Below are positions 36,183 through 50,700 of a DNA stretch of 64,000 bases, piece by piece. The stretch's first letter is position 1, and each line of letters starts with the position of its first letter. The notes under the pieces were generated by a model. It did not search any database, had not been told where the DNA came from, and saw only the letters and a program-made list of their open reading frames with translations. Location of the stretch: the NCBI RefSeq assembly GCF_000524195.1, contig NW_020170438.1, positions 124,001-188,000 on the forward strand, written 5' to 3'. The stretch comes from Echinococcus granulosus (lineage: Eukaryota; Platyhelminthes; Cestoda; Cyclophyllidea; Taeniidae). A program made the translations under genes and the position numbers.

Positions 36183-38773
36183 AGGACTACCAGTTTGTTA
36201 GTTTTTTTGCTTTTTAATGAGGCAGGCCTTACCTATCCTCCAATTCAGGTTTGTTAAATTACCGCATGCTGTCATTTGGTTAGCACAATAGTTTGGCTTG
36301 CAATTAATCAGGTTGAGATTGAAAATTTGTACTCTTCACTCTTCTGCTGAGACCATTCTCGCTACTTTTGTGAGTTAGAAGAATGTCGAAACTTAAGATC
36401 ACGATCATGCATAACTTTCAATGCATGTATGACAAATCTTTTTCATATGGACGATTCAGATTTCTCCACTGTTGGTTTTTTACTTAGATGTCGGGACTGA
36501 AGTACTTATCAAATGTCAAAGGGGATTTGATAGTTTCCCTTTTGTTGCAAGTTTTTTTGGATGCCTCCTACTTGTGACACCTTTGTCCACCATCCATCCA
36601 GTGAAGCAGCTTTGGATTTTCGAGTTATGCCATCAGTGCAATTAAAGACGTCAGGAGGCATACCATTCTGAAAGTAGCCTTGTACTCAACAAACTGAGGG
36701 GTTGAGGGATGAGCGACATACGGATAGAGTGGACTGAGGTGGCGCGCAACGTCGTCGGTACAAATGTCACTTTTTTCTCCCTTGTAATTACAAAACAAAG
36801 GAGTTTCCAAAATTAGGAAATGGCGTTTCGTATCCGGTTTTTGGTTCCTCGTTGGATTACGCGGTACCTGTGGTAATTAAACATCAAAGAATGCTTAACG
36901 GAAATGGTGGGGGAAGGATTAAATTCTTGTTTATAAGCTGGCTGTTCAAATCAAGCCGAGACATTTTAGCACATTTGATATGGAAAATGGAATAGATTCG
37001 AGTAGTGAAAGCTACAATTCTTTAAAAACATAATTATTTACCAAGTTTACAATGCTTTTGGGATGCTATAACATGGGAAGTTTGGTTGATGATTGACCCG
37101 CCTACTGGGAGCTGCCTCGCATCATTGTTAGTAATTGTTTTGTTAAAATTGCCAAATTTCTTGAGTGATTGTGTTATGTTCAACGGTCCCACAGAAAACT
37201 TCGTCTCTTGCCCGAGTCCATGGCAGGCGTTCCACACAGTAAATGCTCCTTCACACGAATGAATACTGTTTTTGTAGGGCAAGAACATCCATGGCTGGGG
37301 TTGCCATTGAGGCATGCACGATCGGCATGGAAGCCTTCATGCCATTCAAACGTCCTGCCGGTAGACGGCTTATTGTGCTATCACCGTAGTGTGAATGAAG
37401 CTTTCCGTACGTGCGCGTTACCACTGTTGACGACCATCTAGATTGACAACGGGATTGTTGGAGGTACATTTCGCTTCCATTCCACAGTTTCATTAGGGTG
37501 CCATTTAGATACCTCCCAGTCATCGGTTTACGCATTGAATTTCAAATCGGAGGGAGTTAATCGGTCCGACTATGCCAACAGTGCTAATTTAAAGACAGTG
37601 TATACCAAAAATTTACATGGTCTTAACATCTCTCTTTTTTTTGCAAATTCAGCAAGGCATAGCAAATAAGGTAATCCCGAAGCGTTACCACTCTTAGCTA
37701 CCCATTATCTGCTTACTCACAAAGCTGTCAGGAGGACTTAATAAAAAGTAGTTTTTTTGTGCAACTTTATTCATAAGCACAAAGCATACAGTTGACAGGA
37801 TGAAACAGGTTGTATTGGACTACTAGGAACGCAATAACAACATACGCGTTTACGCATGGAAGACTGGTGAGCATCATACGCTCCGGTTTGACAAACCCAC
37901 CTTGTGCTCACTCCCCATTGGCTGTTCGCCCACAAGGCCATTCACTGAGTGTCCAATCACAGCAACGGACTTCACTGTGCATGCCATAGTTCCGTTGGGC
38001 TTGCTCACTTTGCAGACGTAGAGCAATGGTGAGTGTTGTAGAATGCCTATTTATACTTGATTATAAAGTTGAATAATTGCATACTTTCAAAATTACCCAA
38101 GTGTCGAATTTCAGAAGAAGAGTTTGTCTCCTCATCTACTTGAGACACCTCATGTTTGTCAATTATTCACATGGATGTGGTTAAAGATTAGTGAATATTT
38201 GCGCTATGCACAACTAGTATTCATCAATCATTCAAAAAATCAACCCATACAACACTTCTCTACTGATGCTACAACAACCTATTCAGCATTAAACCATCTA
38301 GTATTTATCCGGTATCCATCTAGCATCCATCCACCCATTCATAACAGTTCTATCTCTCCACTCAACAACTCTTCCATGATCTTTTTATTTATTCCAGAAC
38401 CATCTATTTATCTTACCCTATCCTCACGTCCATTCCCATCGTATCGCAAACTTCCGCCTCGAATCTATCGATCTGTTCTTTTGCGATAGGTCATTCCAGC
38501 TTCATTCAACTCTGCCTCGAATTCCTTCACTCCTCTATTGACTGATTTATCCATTCATTTGTGCATAAAATCATATATTTCTTTATTCATCACTTTTTCT
38601 TTTACTCATTCCAGCTACAGCTGTCCTTCCACACAGTTCTCCCACCTTATTATAAATTTTAATTATAATTACTTCGTTACTTCCTCGTAATAATTCATTT
38701 ATCTTTATTGGTAAAAAAACTGGATTAAATAAGCTCAACAGATCTTGGTCACTTTCTTCTTAAGACGAAACTG
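36183..38773. other. EMC1-anoctamin intergenic region
   Basis: No gene is supported here. Two overlapping minus-strand frames (37034-37315 and 37251-37535) are in different frames and have no family motif. From about 38,220 to 38,600 the plus strand carries the CATTC/CATCC-type degenerate repeat. The anoctamin promoter and any further 5' exons should lie in this stretch. Confidence 0.45.
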
Positions 38774-41700
38774 ATGTACTTTTTCGATGGTATTCGTCAA
38801 GTTGACTACGTTATCGCCTTCCAATTTTCCTCACCTTCCGTTGAAGAGCCATTTCAAGACTTCCTAATCAACCTCCTCCAGCATGGCATCGACATTGAGG
38901 TGAGCGAAAGGGAGGGCGTGATCACATCCATTTATTGTCAAATAGCGGATTGCTTTAGAGAACTACGACCGCTTATAACATCGCTACTAAGATATTTTAA
39001 AGTGACATTTTTCCCATCAACGAAGTGCTTTTGGTCTAGTCGCAAATCCTGGGGAAGGAAATCCATGTCGAATAAGGATGCCTAGTTTAGCAGTTTTGGA
39101 ATTACAAATAAACCGACAAGGCTCTACTATACGCCATAGGGTAGATAGTTGTTTAAAGGTAAGGTATTCGAAGGACAAACATTTCAAAGACGGTCAGACA
39201 GTTAGTGGGGATTCTGACCGTGGTGGTTCGTACTCAGCCCACAGTCTCTATAGCCATTCAGGGAACACGCCTTCAACAAGCGACACGCCTGATCCGAATT
39301 GCTATTGTACACACGATCACTTGCAGTTTCGATGAGCCAGTACTGTACTGGTAAATCTTTTAATGACGAAGCCTCCAAGGTGTTTAGTTAAATGTTGGTA
39401 TAAGCGGAGACTATGTAGAAAGATAAATCCACTTTGCACTGTTTGAAATTATCATTTCGGAAGGGTCAGTTTAAACTAAACGCTATTATCTCCATGATAT
39501 TACCAATCTCCTAACACATCTGGGAGTATTTGGGATTCTGTCAAAGCATTAAGGTAGTTAAGGGGCTGGTGCGTGAATCAGGTATCTCTCATCTGGAAGG
39601 AAATGAAATAAGCACTCAAAAGGAAGTCCTTAATATGAATGAAAGCAAAAAGTGTACAAGCAAGGCTTGGTATACTCCCTATTCAATTGTACTACTATCG
39701 CCAAAACTTCCTCTTCGCTCGGTCGAAGGAATATATTATTTCAATACCGCTGATTGGGTTCAAGCAAATTAATTTCCTTGCCTGTTGACTTATCCGGAAA
39801 TCTAGCCGTGGTCCATCAAAGGAACTACCCACGAGCAACTTCCTTTTTGTCCAATCAGAAATTAGCCGCCTGCTACCTCCGCTGTATTCGTGCTCTCCTT
39901 AAATAAGAAACCCATTTTCTGGAAAATTTACAGAATCGATAACATTGCCCTATTTTTTGTCAAATTTTTTTTGTAGTTGTGAATGTTCACTACACCACAC
40001 TTCTTATATGGATGGACGAGAAGCTATTCCATCGGCTTAATAAAGAGTGAAGAGATTACGTATTTAAATACGCATTTAAACAATCGGTATTTTACAACGT
40101 AGACTCCTCCTCTTTGATTGTTATCTCCCTCACTCCCTATAATACCTCTCCTGCTTTGATCAGAACGGCAATTCGAGTAAATTGTTGTCAAACGCAATAC
40201 AGAAATGTCGATGATATGGCGAATTGGCATCGTAGACCAAATGCTTCCCTCTAGAAGAAGCCACACTTTTGACTTGGTTAAGATTCCAAAATATTACATC
40301 TTGTGCTACATGGTTGTGAAAGGATTCATCTGGGCAACAGTGTCAAAATCGGGAAGGTCTTCGACATCAAGCATATTCTGCGCCTCAGTCGTTTTTAGTA
40401 ATACGACCTGTCCACAAGCCACATAATGAAAGGGAGTGGCAGCTTCCGACTACTGCATAAATCATTGCGCTCAGAGGCACAGAAAACTTATCCCTGAAAT
40501 TGATTTTGGTTTCCTGAAATCTTATATGGTTCCACTTCGTGGAATGAAAAATTAGGACCACATCGAAAACTGACTCTGTTATAACCGTACTTGAAGACTT
40601 AATAAGGCTTATTAAGGTAGAAGAGGGGTTATCATTAAAGTAGAAATGAATGAGAAAGCCACGGGCATGAAATGGAGGCTGTAACTGTCAAGATGTTTGC
40701 CGAAATAGTAGAGATTGAGGAGTCGGGTTAGCTTTTTAAGTACCCAATAAGTGAACAGTAAGTCCATCATTTCCAGTTACTATTGGAACTTGACTTAAAC
40801 AGCATTACAACTTCTTCAGGATTGAGTGGAATAACCTGAAATTTTAGAGATTATTCAACTTCAGTGGAATTGAACACTTTGTTTTAATCTTGTTCCCTTT
40901 GGAGGCAGTCCTATGAGAGTAATATTGCTGGGCTTCTAGCGAGATATTGGAGATCGCAGTCTAGATGTTTCCAATTCTGCTTCTGTAAGTATTCTCCTAC
41001 GGAGAACACAATAAGCCTGTTTTTGTGTTGTTTAAACTAGGCTTAGTCTCTCTGTGACAGACGCTTCGTCGCAGTCGCAGTGATTGCGATTTGACAAAAA
41101 AGCCTTTTTCAAGTATGTGTGCCGACGGTCTCAAAGGGGAAAATTTGTTTGTTACACATGTAATGTTGGATTTAGTGAGGGCGGTAATGACAAATGAGGC
41201 GATTGCATGCATAGGTAGGTGGGCGATAGCTCTTGACCATCAGCGTTTACCCAGGAAGAGGAATATTAGCAAGTAAAAATCCCACAAATTAGGTAAAATG
41301 AAGACAAAAAAACCGACTGCAATTAGGGACTATTTAAGTAAACCACAAATTCTAAAGATGCTGGCGGTTAAAGTCGGTAGATATCAGAGTGAGTGTAAAA
41401 ACGATAACACGTAAATAGACAGACTTTTTCTTTATTTGATCATAGTAGATTTACTGCGACACAATATTATTTCTACACCCCTGCAAATAAAATAGACATT
41501 CAAGTCAAACCGGGACCTCTTTGGTTTTACACAAACAGTGCGATAATGCAAGGGGTAAGAGGAGCATTTACTTTCCAGTCAATCCTCTACTACTACACAT
41601 GCATGCTTGTTACAAAGTAAAAATTTTGCCTTGAAAGCAGCTTCGGTGTATGAAGATTCATCCGTATAATTGAACCATCCTAGGACAGCATGCTCTGCTT

Positions 41701-44700
41701 CTTTGTTTGTCGAATGAGGAAAGTTGACCTGCTACCTACCCTCATAGCAAATGATTCTGTTTATTGCTTTCACGGAAAAAAAACAGGCTCTTACGTAATA
41801 TTAGGACAAGTCATGCGCTGATCAAATGTTTCACACTCTTAATAAATCTTCGGGGAGAGTGGTTATACCGTCACTGACAAAATATCCTAATGTCTTACTA
41901 CTGATAAATAACCGAATAATCATTAAACTGTGCTTAATGTCTTCCCTAAGGGTACGTGTCCGCGGTTTTAATATCTTTTGTAGAAAAATTCGTTCATTGC
42001 CATAAGCTGTCCCATGCGCGCGCATGCATCACCACTATTGTCCGCCATCTTCGTTAAAGGTGTACGGGGTAGTCCCTGAAATATGTGCCTGCAACAACAA
42101 TAACTTGACTTTTAACTACAATTATGTAAAATTAAGATTCTGGTTTGACTTAAACGCCCTTGGTAGCAAAAAAATTCCAAATCAACCAACAAATGCAGCA
42201 TTTTCAATGGTTTGCTTCGGACATTCTACATTCTAGGGGGCAAAACTCATTTTATTTTGGCAGCTATAAAGTGGACCTCTTCTATCATAGATCGAGGAGG
42301 CCAATGGAGAACCACCAGTAGAATTCAGTGCAAACTCAAATGTGTGCACATTCGGCAGGAATAAGCTGATCTTTGCGAAGCTGCACGTCAAGTGGGAAAC
42401 TCTACTTCAAATTGCTGAAATTTTACACTTCCAGAAAGCAATCGTAAGTTCTTCCTTCTGCTTTAAATCAAAGAGGCCAAATTATGTCTTTGATATTGAC
42501 GTATCTAAACTTGATATATGTGTGTTTTTCTATGCTAGACGTGTTTATGATTATATTCGCTTAAATGGAAGGCTGAAGTACCGCGATAGAGTAGTAGTTG
42601 GTGCTTACTTTGAAACATAAAATGTTTAACCAAGTTGATAAACAATTGTTACTCTTTTAGCGAATGGAAATAAACAGAATTTGCACCTATTTATAAGCAG
42701 CAGGAATTGTCTCTCAGTCTCCTTGAAGTGTAATTCCTTCGAAATGTACCTTAAGAGGCCTACTACCAATATAATTCTCTGATGTTTTTAACTCGGGGTT
42801 TGATTACGAGAATGCTTAAGCTTCCACATATTATGCTTTTTTTTGACGGCATAGCCTTCGGTCCATGCGAGTACCCTCTTAGCCCTCCCGTGCATCAGTA
42901 ATATGCCTTCAGCCACACTACCGTGACTACTTACGAATTCAGGGAAGGCTCAGGGCGCTACACATAGAAGTAAAATGAGCAATGGGCATCATTACATAGA
43001 GCTCAAATTTTCCCTGCCTTCAAGAATTTTACAGAAAGTATATTAGAATTTTTAAAAATAAAGCAAATTTTTCATACATGGTAGAGTCAAATCCTTCTAA
43101 ATCTTCTGGTCTCTATGCACTCAAAACTTTAGGTAATGTTGAACTTATTCAACCGAGGTATGGTTTTGAGAATCTCTGACGTAGCATCGAGCACCACCAA
43201 CCTGTTGTCTCCTATGGATTATGTTATATGCATAGTCTAGAGGTTGCAACCATTGTTTGCCTGCTAATCTTTAGGTAGGAAAGCATGATTAACTTAACCA
43301 TCTCTTGGACGTTACCATCAGCGCTTGACGTGATTATTGTACTGCTTTGGTTGTCAAAGAGTAACTTGGGTTGACTGTGACGAGGCTCACGTAAGGTTTT
43401 TTCGTCGAGTCGAAGAGGCATCCAAATCCGGTGGCGGTGTCACCTCTTATTCTTCTTCCCTCGATATTTCTTCCTCATTGTTTAAGACTGGTAAACGTCC
43501 TAGAGTAGAAGCATTTCGTATTTCAATTGCTTTTCCTAATACTTTTGCCCGAAAGCCTATAAATGTAAATAGTCCTTTTGCATACGTTTTAATTTATTCA
43601 AATCTAGCTCTACTTCATCAGTAACCGCAATCCGAAAATTGGGACCACATCAACTTGCACAATACGAGTCGTAGCAGCTCCGACATACACGGCAGCTAAT
43701 TCCTCCCATGATAAGTAACAGGAATGACATGAAGTCCTGATGGCGCCACAGATATCGCGTAATTTACTGAAATAAATAACCCCTTCTACTTAAACATCGT
43801 CCTCAGCCTTCTTTGCGGTCAATCCTTCACTTTAGCTGAATTCTTTTAGTAAATTGTGAATAACTGAGGAAAGATAATGAGAGTAGCATTTGTACAATTG
43901 TTCGGAATTTCTAAATATCTCATTTTTGAGAAGTAGGACTGAAGCCTGGATGTTGTTTGACGGGGAGGATATTTCCTGAGTACATCTTGTTTATCCCTCA
44001 AATATCCTACTGGATTCATTGGAACTTGGTCTATACCACCATTGTTGTTCACTGCGTAAAACTCAAAAATTTGCAGCTTGTACAATGTTGACGCTGATTC
44101 GTTAATTTACACCCTTAGGGCCAGACCCATCTACAGCAGATGTCTTCCTTTTGTAATTCCTAGGTTTGATAACCCTCAACTGAAATCGGTAGTTTTCTTC
44201 AACAATTTAGCCAGTCTTTACCACCAATTTTGCACCCGAGTCCTCTCTGAGGACGTAATAAGGTATACGATTCTATATAATACATTATTGTAAATAAACG
44301 GGGGAGCTGACATGATATTACGACGACTGACAAACGATTAAAGGACTGGTGTAGATAAACATATCATTTCAACAAATATAGAATTGCTTCAACTTACAAC
44401 TGATACAAATGTCGTTGATTTCAGGTGTGTATCCAACGTAAAATAAATCTCGAATGAACAGATGAGTGGCCCAGTTGTTTTAATAAAAGTATTTTTTGTT
44501 TAGGAAACTGGAAGTGGGATAATGCATGAATCCTTTTCAGTTTCCAGAAAATCCGCGTGAGTAATCGACACCTTATTAAAGAAATCCATATTTTTGAATG
44601 ACGTTGTTGGATAAATGCCTTATCAAACGTCAAACGATCAAGTAGTTTGTTAAACCGTCGCGCTGAAACTTGTTGCAACTTGCTGTATGCAGTCTATTGT

Positions 44701-47700
44701 TTCGGTAATCTTTGATGCGCCATCCACCAGTTTCCACTTATTTCAAATGCATCTTTGTATTGACAGCTGTCAGTTGAACAAGCTTAGTAGATGTGATTTG
44801 AGATTGTCTACTTTACAAACCTAATTTAACTCTCTCCTCAAACTGCGAAATCTTCTCAAAGGAGTTGTTGAATGGCATGCGAAAAGAACACGGTAAACGA
44901 TAACAGAGCTAACCGTCCAAAAGCTAATGGTCTCAACCATTTGCCTTCAGTGTCGAAAGATGCATCACCAAAAAATGTCTTACATTTGAGAGAAAAATCC
45001 TCTGTTAATGACTACAAAGCAGAATCAAATGTAGCCACCGATAGAGAGGGTGATTGAAGATAGAAGTGTCAAGCACTTAGAACAGCATTACATAGTGTAG
45101 CTCGAGTGATGACAAAAGAAGTTCTGGCATCCATGTCGCTAAGAGAACGAGCTTCGCCATTATACAATCTGAAATGATAGCAGATTTTAATCACTGTCAC
45201 TTTGTCTTCCTTTCTCTCGATTCGTAAAGGCGTGCTGTACACCTGAAATAGCTTGACGTCTGACTGATTGACCGACTTATTCACCTACTTGTTGTGAGAA
45301 GCGGCTTTGCAATGGATCATTTGCTGAGCAAACAGACATACATTTAGTTATGCCTAAAGGATCTGGCGTATTAGGACCCAAATTAACCACTGAAGTGATG
45401 CATGCACTACCTCGTTCATGGGTGTGTGGCAAAGCAAAGGCCGAAATCTTCACTGGGAATTGCTTGCTAAGGGGAAAGTAAGTACAAATGAGATCTGGGT
45501 GGTGAATGAAACCGGAAGTTGTTCGTTAAAATAACTTTAGAAGCAAGCAGAATCAGTGGACTAGTGAGGGAGTGCGAAATGATTCCTCTTCTTCCGAGAC
45601 GGCACAAAGCACGACCTCAGACGCTCCTGATGACACATGGCAAAATTGAGGCTTGACGAATATCACATCACAGTTTTGAATAAATTGAAATAAAATGGTC
45701 GAATGGATAATATGTAACATCTGCCACTTTAGCAAACACTTATTTAAAGGGGTTTCTGTATTTATCTAAGTCTCTTCAAGAAAACACGCGAATTCTTCTG
45801 GTTATCTTGTACGATAAGAGAGAGCATACTGTGCATGCAGATATCAGAATCTCATTTTTAACTTCTAGGTTTAAAGGGTTTTCAGACAAAGAAAATCATT
45901 TCTTTACCCCATTGGAAAGAATATTGGCCGCGGAATACATTCTCAATCAGTTTTTCCATCCAAACCTTGAAGATTGCGTATGTTTGTCTTATTTCTGCAA
46001 TTTGGTTGAAGTCACTTTCAAAACATTCTTACAAGCTGTTCCTACATACTTTCGCGTTTTCTATTATTATAAAAATGGCAAAGTCAACAATCGTGTCGTA
46101 AAACTACTTTCGCCTTACAAAAGAAACTGCCTTTACAGTGTTGGTAATGTACGATTTTATTTATTGAAGTAAAGGTGGCTGTAAAATATCTACTTGAATT
46201 GTACCCAACAGGGTGGATTAGCATCCTAGTATAGGTTTGGTATTGTAAGCAGAATGCGTATGTGCGTGTCGATACGTCCTTAAACACGAGAATTGAAGGA
46301 AGCTTCTGCGAAGTTGCTTCTTATGGATGGATAACCTGAGATAAAGGGTCTGCGAGTCTGGATAATTGAGTTCCTATTTAGCTCTCCCTGATTGTCACGT
46401 ATGCAGAGGTGGAATACTCCAACTGTACTAATAACCACCCTAAAATAGTTAAGTTTAACCAGTTGTTATAAGTACGCGAAGCTGAAATTACACCGAGAAG
46501 GACTTCGTCTTCGCTAGCATGCTCCATAGTCATCAGTCACGTACTCGCTGACTGTGCCTCAGTTTCGCATTCATTGCGTCAGTCAAGCAAGGCTTCCCCT
46601 CTGAAGTCTTGTCTATCACTTAGTCGGCTGAAGGTCCCACTAGAAGTCAGGGGCTCACGCATAAAATTTAAGATTATAAAGTTGTCGACACATCTGTAAC
46701 CAGTAACGATCCAAGTTATAACACGGCTAGGAAAGGACTTCCTTAACAAAGTACAAGTAAGTAAACCTTCATCTCTTCTGATTAATTAAGAAGTCCAGTT
46801 TGCCAAAAGAGGCACCTCTTCTCCCAAAATCGTGCAGCATTGGGGAGCTCTTCAAGAAGAAGGTTATTCTCGCAACATTTCCACTGCATGAAGTGAGTTC
46901 GCAGAGCTGTGGTAGCCCTCTATACGTAAAGCGTTTGCAGTTCACTGAAATTTATCTTTTATTAACTAATAAACAAAAAAAATATTTTTGGAAATATTGC
47001 GGAAAAACATTAATTTACATTACACATTTCTAAAAGCCGAAGGAGAATTCAATCCGTTCAGAACTGATGATGAATTGGGCCTCAGGGAGAAAAATCCTCA
47101 CGCTCCAAGGCTTTAATTCAATAAGGTACACGTGCATTTCTCTTATGTTTTATTTAAAAACCACTTTCTGTATATTCACAAATCCCTTCAAAATCATACC
47201 GAAACTACTCTGATAGGTTTAGTTTAAAGATATGTACTCTCTTCATAACGATTCGCTATCATGCTAATTGTAGAGACTACTTCGGCGAAAAGGTTGCATT
47301 TGGCTTCGCGTGGATCCAATTCTACATTTGGAGTTTACTCTGCATATTCATTTTGGCTTTTGTTGCCTCCTTGATTCCCGTCTTTCTGCGAAGTCGTCCA
47401 CTTTCGATAAGGTAAGATGCATAGTGATGTGTATTTCTAAGAGATCGGTTTAATGAAACTGGGATTTTCTGGCATAGGCAACAGAGGAACTGAAGTAACC
47501 TCGGGGAGTGATAATTGCAATTATTTTAAAACTTGTCATATACAAGCTTGCGCACCCATGTTGATATAGGTAGCTTTGACAGCACAACCGACCCAACTAC
47601 ACCGTTCGTTGAAGGCGGAAAGCCGAAATCACCAAATATCTTGAAGGGTGGCACTATCATCATCATAGAAACCGTCGCTCTAAGTTTCATTGGCAGGTTA

Positions 47701-50700
47701 TCCTTTGACCAGGTGTCCTAGACCAAGTTTTTTACAAGATAGATAAAGCGATGGATGGGATGAGTTACCAAAATGCTGTAGACTGGGAACAAATACTGCG
47801 CAGATCGTCACCAACATACCGGTCGGCAGTTGGCTGCCCTTAAACATTTACGTCATTCATATGCCTCACTGCTGTGACTATACTTGAAGTCTTTAGTGGG
47901 TATGAGTAGGTGTCCTTAGGTCAGGCTCTTTGGGGCCATTTGTGGGTTATGGTTTTGTTTAGTATCTTGCATTCTTCCCTGTACAACCGTGTACTGCCTC
48001 TGTAGCCCGCCATCTTGGCGCTCAATGGTAGAAATGACTCGCACAATATGTGCCGGTGTTAGTGTCATTTATTACGGTGTACGATGTAACACTCTAATTG
48101 CTTACCTTCCAATTTAACAAGATTACAGGGGAAGGTTGACATGTAAAATTAGAATTTTTTGTTTTGACAAATAAGTAGCTTCATTTTGGTTCCTTTAGGT
48201 GATAGCTGTGTAAAGGTTGGAACTACTTCAAATTGTGATACAATCTTTGAAATTATGTATTTGCACACTTTAAAAATATAAAAAAACATGATTTGTGCAT
48301 TAAAAATACGGCATAACACGTTGACGCGTGATTAGATCGGATAGGTTCAACTTCAAGAATCACGACTTTTCTCGACAAATCCTCAAAAAGATTTCCTCGA
48401 GTATGGATTTTGTTAATCATTTCCTTAGTGAGGATATCTGCCTACGAAACAGCACACAATTCCTCATGTGTCCACCCTGCAAGGCAAAGGGTTGTCGGTT
48501 TAGAAGACTAAACACATCTTGTGGCGACATCGTTTGGTCCTACTTCTTCGACAATCCAGCCTCGGTTTTCCTCGCATTCATTGCACCCATTTTTGGTTAG
48601 TCTCCCAAAATTCCGTTAGATTAGGAAGAAAGTTGGTTTAAATTTCATTTTAGTGGAAATAATATCTTTTTTGACCTACCTATACAAATCTTTAGCCATT
48701 CTTTACACACGAAGCGTTAAAATGGGAACCTTGTCCGTTGAATGCTTCCTTTTAAATCACACGTCCAATAATTCCATTATCTTGAAAAAGTTACTTCTGT
48801 AGATTATAATGGGTTGCGCGAAAAAGCTCCAGCGTACGTCACTGAAAACCTAAATTTCATCTGGCGTGCTGAACTGAGTCTTCTCTACTTTTTACCATCC
48901 TAGGCATGCTGTGCTTGAGACTGTGGATGCGCCAGCAAAGCACGCTGGAGTGTCGTTGGCATATGCAGAATTTCAAGGCAGCCAAGGAGCCTGCTAGACG
49001 GCAATTCTTGGAAAGACTCAACCAAGAGGACCACTCACTGTCAAATGTGAGCTCTAGTTGAAAATGCAGGGGCAGGAGTCTCTTTTCAAAATAACCTTTT
49101 CCAGGCTCTACTGATAATATTTTGTTGCATGCGTGGATAAAGTGACCCCTTTCAACCAAACTTCTGAAATAGCTGTTGCTGATTTACATTGTAGCCCGAT
49201 GTTTGAAACTACAATTAATTGCTCTACCAGTACACAAATGACATTCGTTTTAATCATTTCGATTTATTATTTTTTTTTAAATTTTAAATGCATCTTATCC
49301 CAGGTACCAATCCTTTACTTTTACCTACAGAATGCTGGTCTTCCTCTCTGGTCGTTTCGAGTGCCAGTCCTTACCTTCACCTGGTTTATTACTGCAGTAT
49401 TGGTGAGTGATTAATTGAATGATTTGTTCTAATCCCTAGGCTTTTGTAAAACGCCTGCGCTTGTTAATATGCATGTATTACATAACCTGGATACGCCAGT
49501 CTATCGGAATGGTGCTCTTCAATGTGCCCTTTAAAATTCACCTCTTTCTGTGGATACAAGTACATTCTACAAAATGTCACCTGAACAAGTTTGACGGAGA
49601 TGTTTTGAGCTGGTTTGGGCAACAAGCTACACTAGCTACCTGCAAGACTTCTAGACAACATTCGACTCAGGTATGGAGGGGGGTAATAGAGTTTACCACA
49701 CCAAATCAAATGGTCTTAACAGCAAGCTTCCAGCGCAAAAAGATGAATCACTCAGAGACGAAGACAAAGAACTACTTGTTGTTATTTGTGGAGAAAGTAA
49801 TCAAAGATGGAAGTGTCAAGCACTGGAAGCATTCAGTATTGTGTGATGCAGCTTGAGTGATGAATTTCATCGTCGACATCTACACCACCTGTGGGAAATT
49901 TGTGGTAGACAAGCAGCAAAGTGAACCAGCTTTGCCTACATACACTCAGAGATGACGGTAGATTCCGAAAAATGTCACATTGTCTTTATTTCTCTCGATT
50001 TGTAAATGTATATCGTAAACTCGAAATAGCTTGCCATATCGCTGATTGACTAACTTTCATGTCTATGAACTTGGATTGGATTGGATCGTTTGTTACGCAA
50101 ACAAAAATACCACCAATTATGCCCGAAGGATCCAGTATGTTAGTAGCCAGGTTGCGTATTGAAGTGAAGCGTGTCCCATTCTGTTCCCAGGGGACAGTGA
50201 GCTTCGTTGGCGTGTAGCAATGTCGTATCATAATTTTTCACTATCAATTTCTTCCTGGGTTAAACAAGTGCAATAGAATTGCTTCAGAAACAAACGGAAT
50301 CAATGGATGCTAGTGTCTCTTCTTCTGGATGGCACATGCTATGCTAAATCTCAAATTGCAGCTAAGGATGGGGTGGAATGCGACGGAATGGAGTCGAACT
50401 GGTGTGAATAATTAGCTAGCTTTTAGAGAAGAAGCACGATATAAAAAGAAAAGGATTTTAGTAATTACAATAAAGTAGCTTGTAATTATTCGGCCATCCT
50501 GTGTTTTACTTGTGCGCATAAAGCTGAGTTGTTTTCACAGCATTAAAAGTCTGTTTTGTAGACTGTATTTAGACTGGCAATCGCAAATAAACTGAATGTT
50601 TTTTAGGTGTGTTTACTATCACTCAATGTGCAAAGGGTTCGGCTGGCGAGAATTTACTTCATAAACTTTTGGCTACTATTTTGGTATATGCTTTGGAAAA

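Noticed and set aside
42262..42323. Frame reading KVDLFYHRSRRP before the second anoctamin exon, resembling a motif of the family's N-terminus
   Set aside because: The motif belongs earlier in the protein and is already supplied by FFDGIRQVDYVIAF at 38774. The phase-0 acceptor at 42289-42290 with frame IEEANGEPP continues in frame to the next motif, so the resemblance is coincidental.
47533..47721. Possible extra anoctamin exon between 47411 and 48336
   Set aside because: The exon ending at 47411 (phase 2) joins the one starting at 48336 (one base of the codon) without it, and the encoded peptide has no counterpart in the family.
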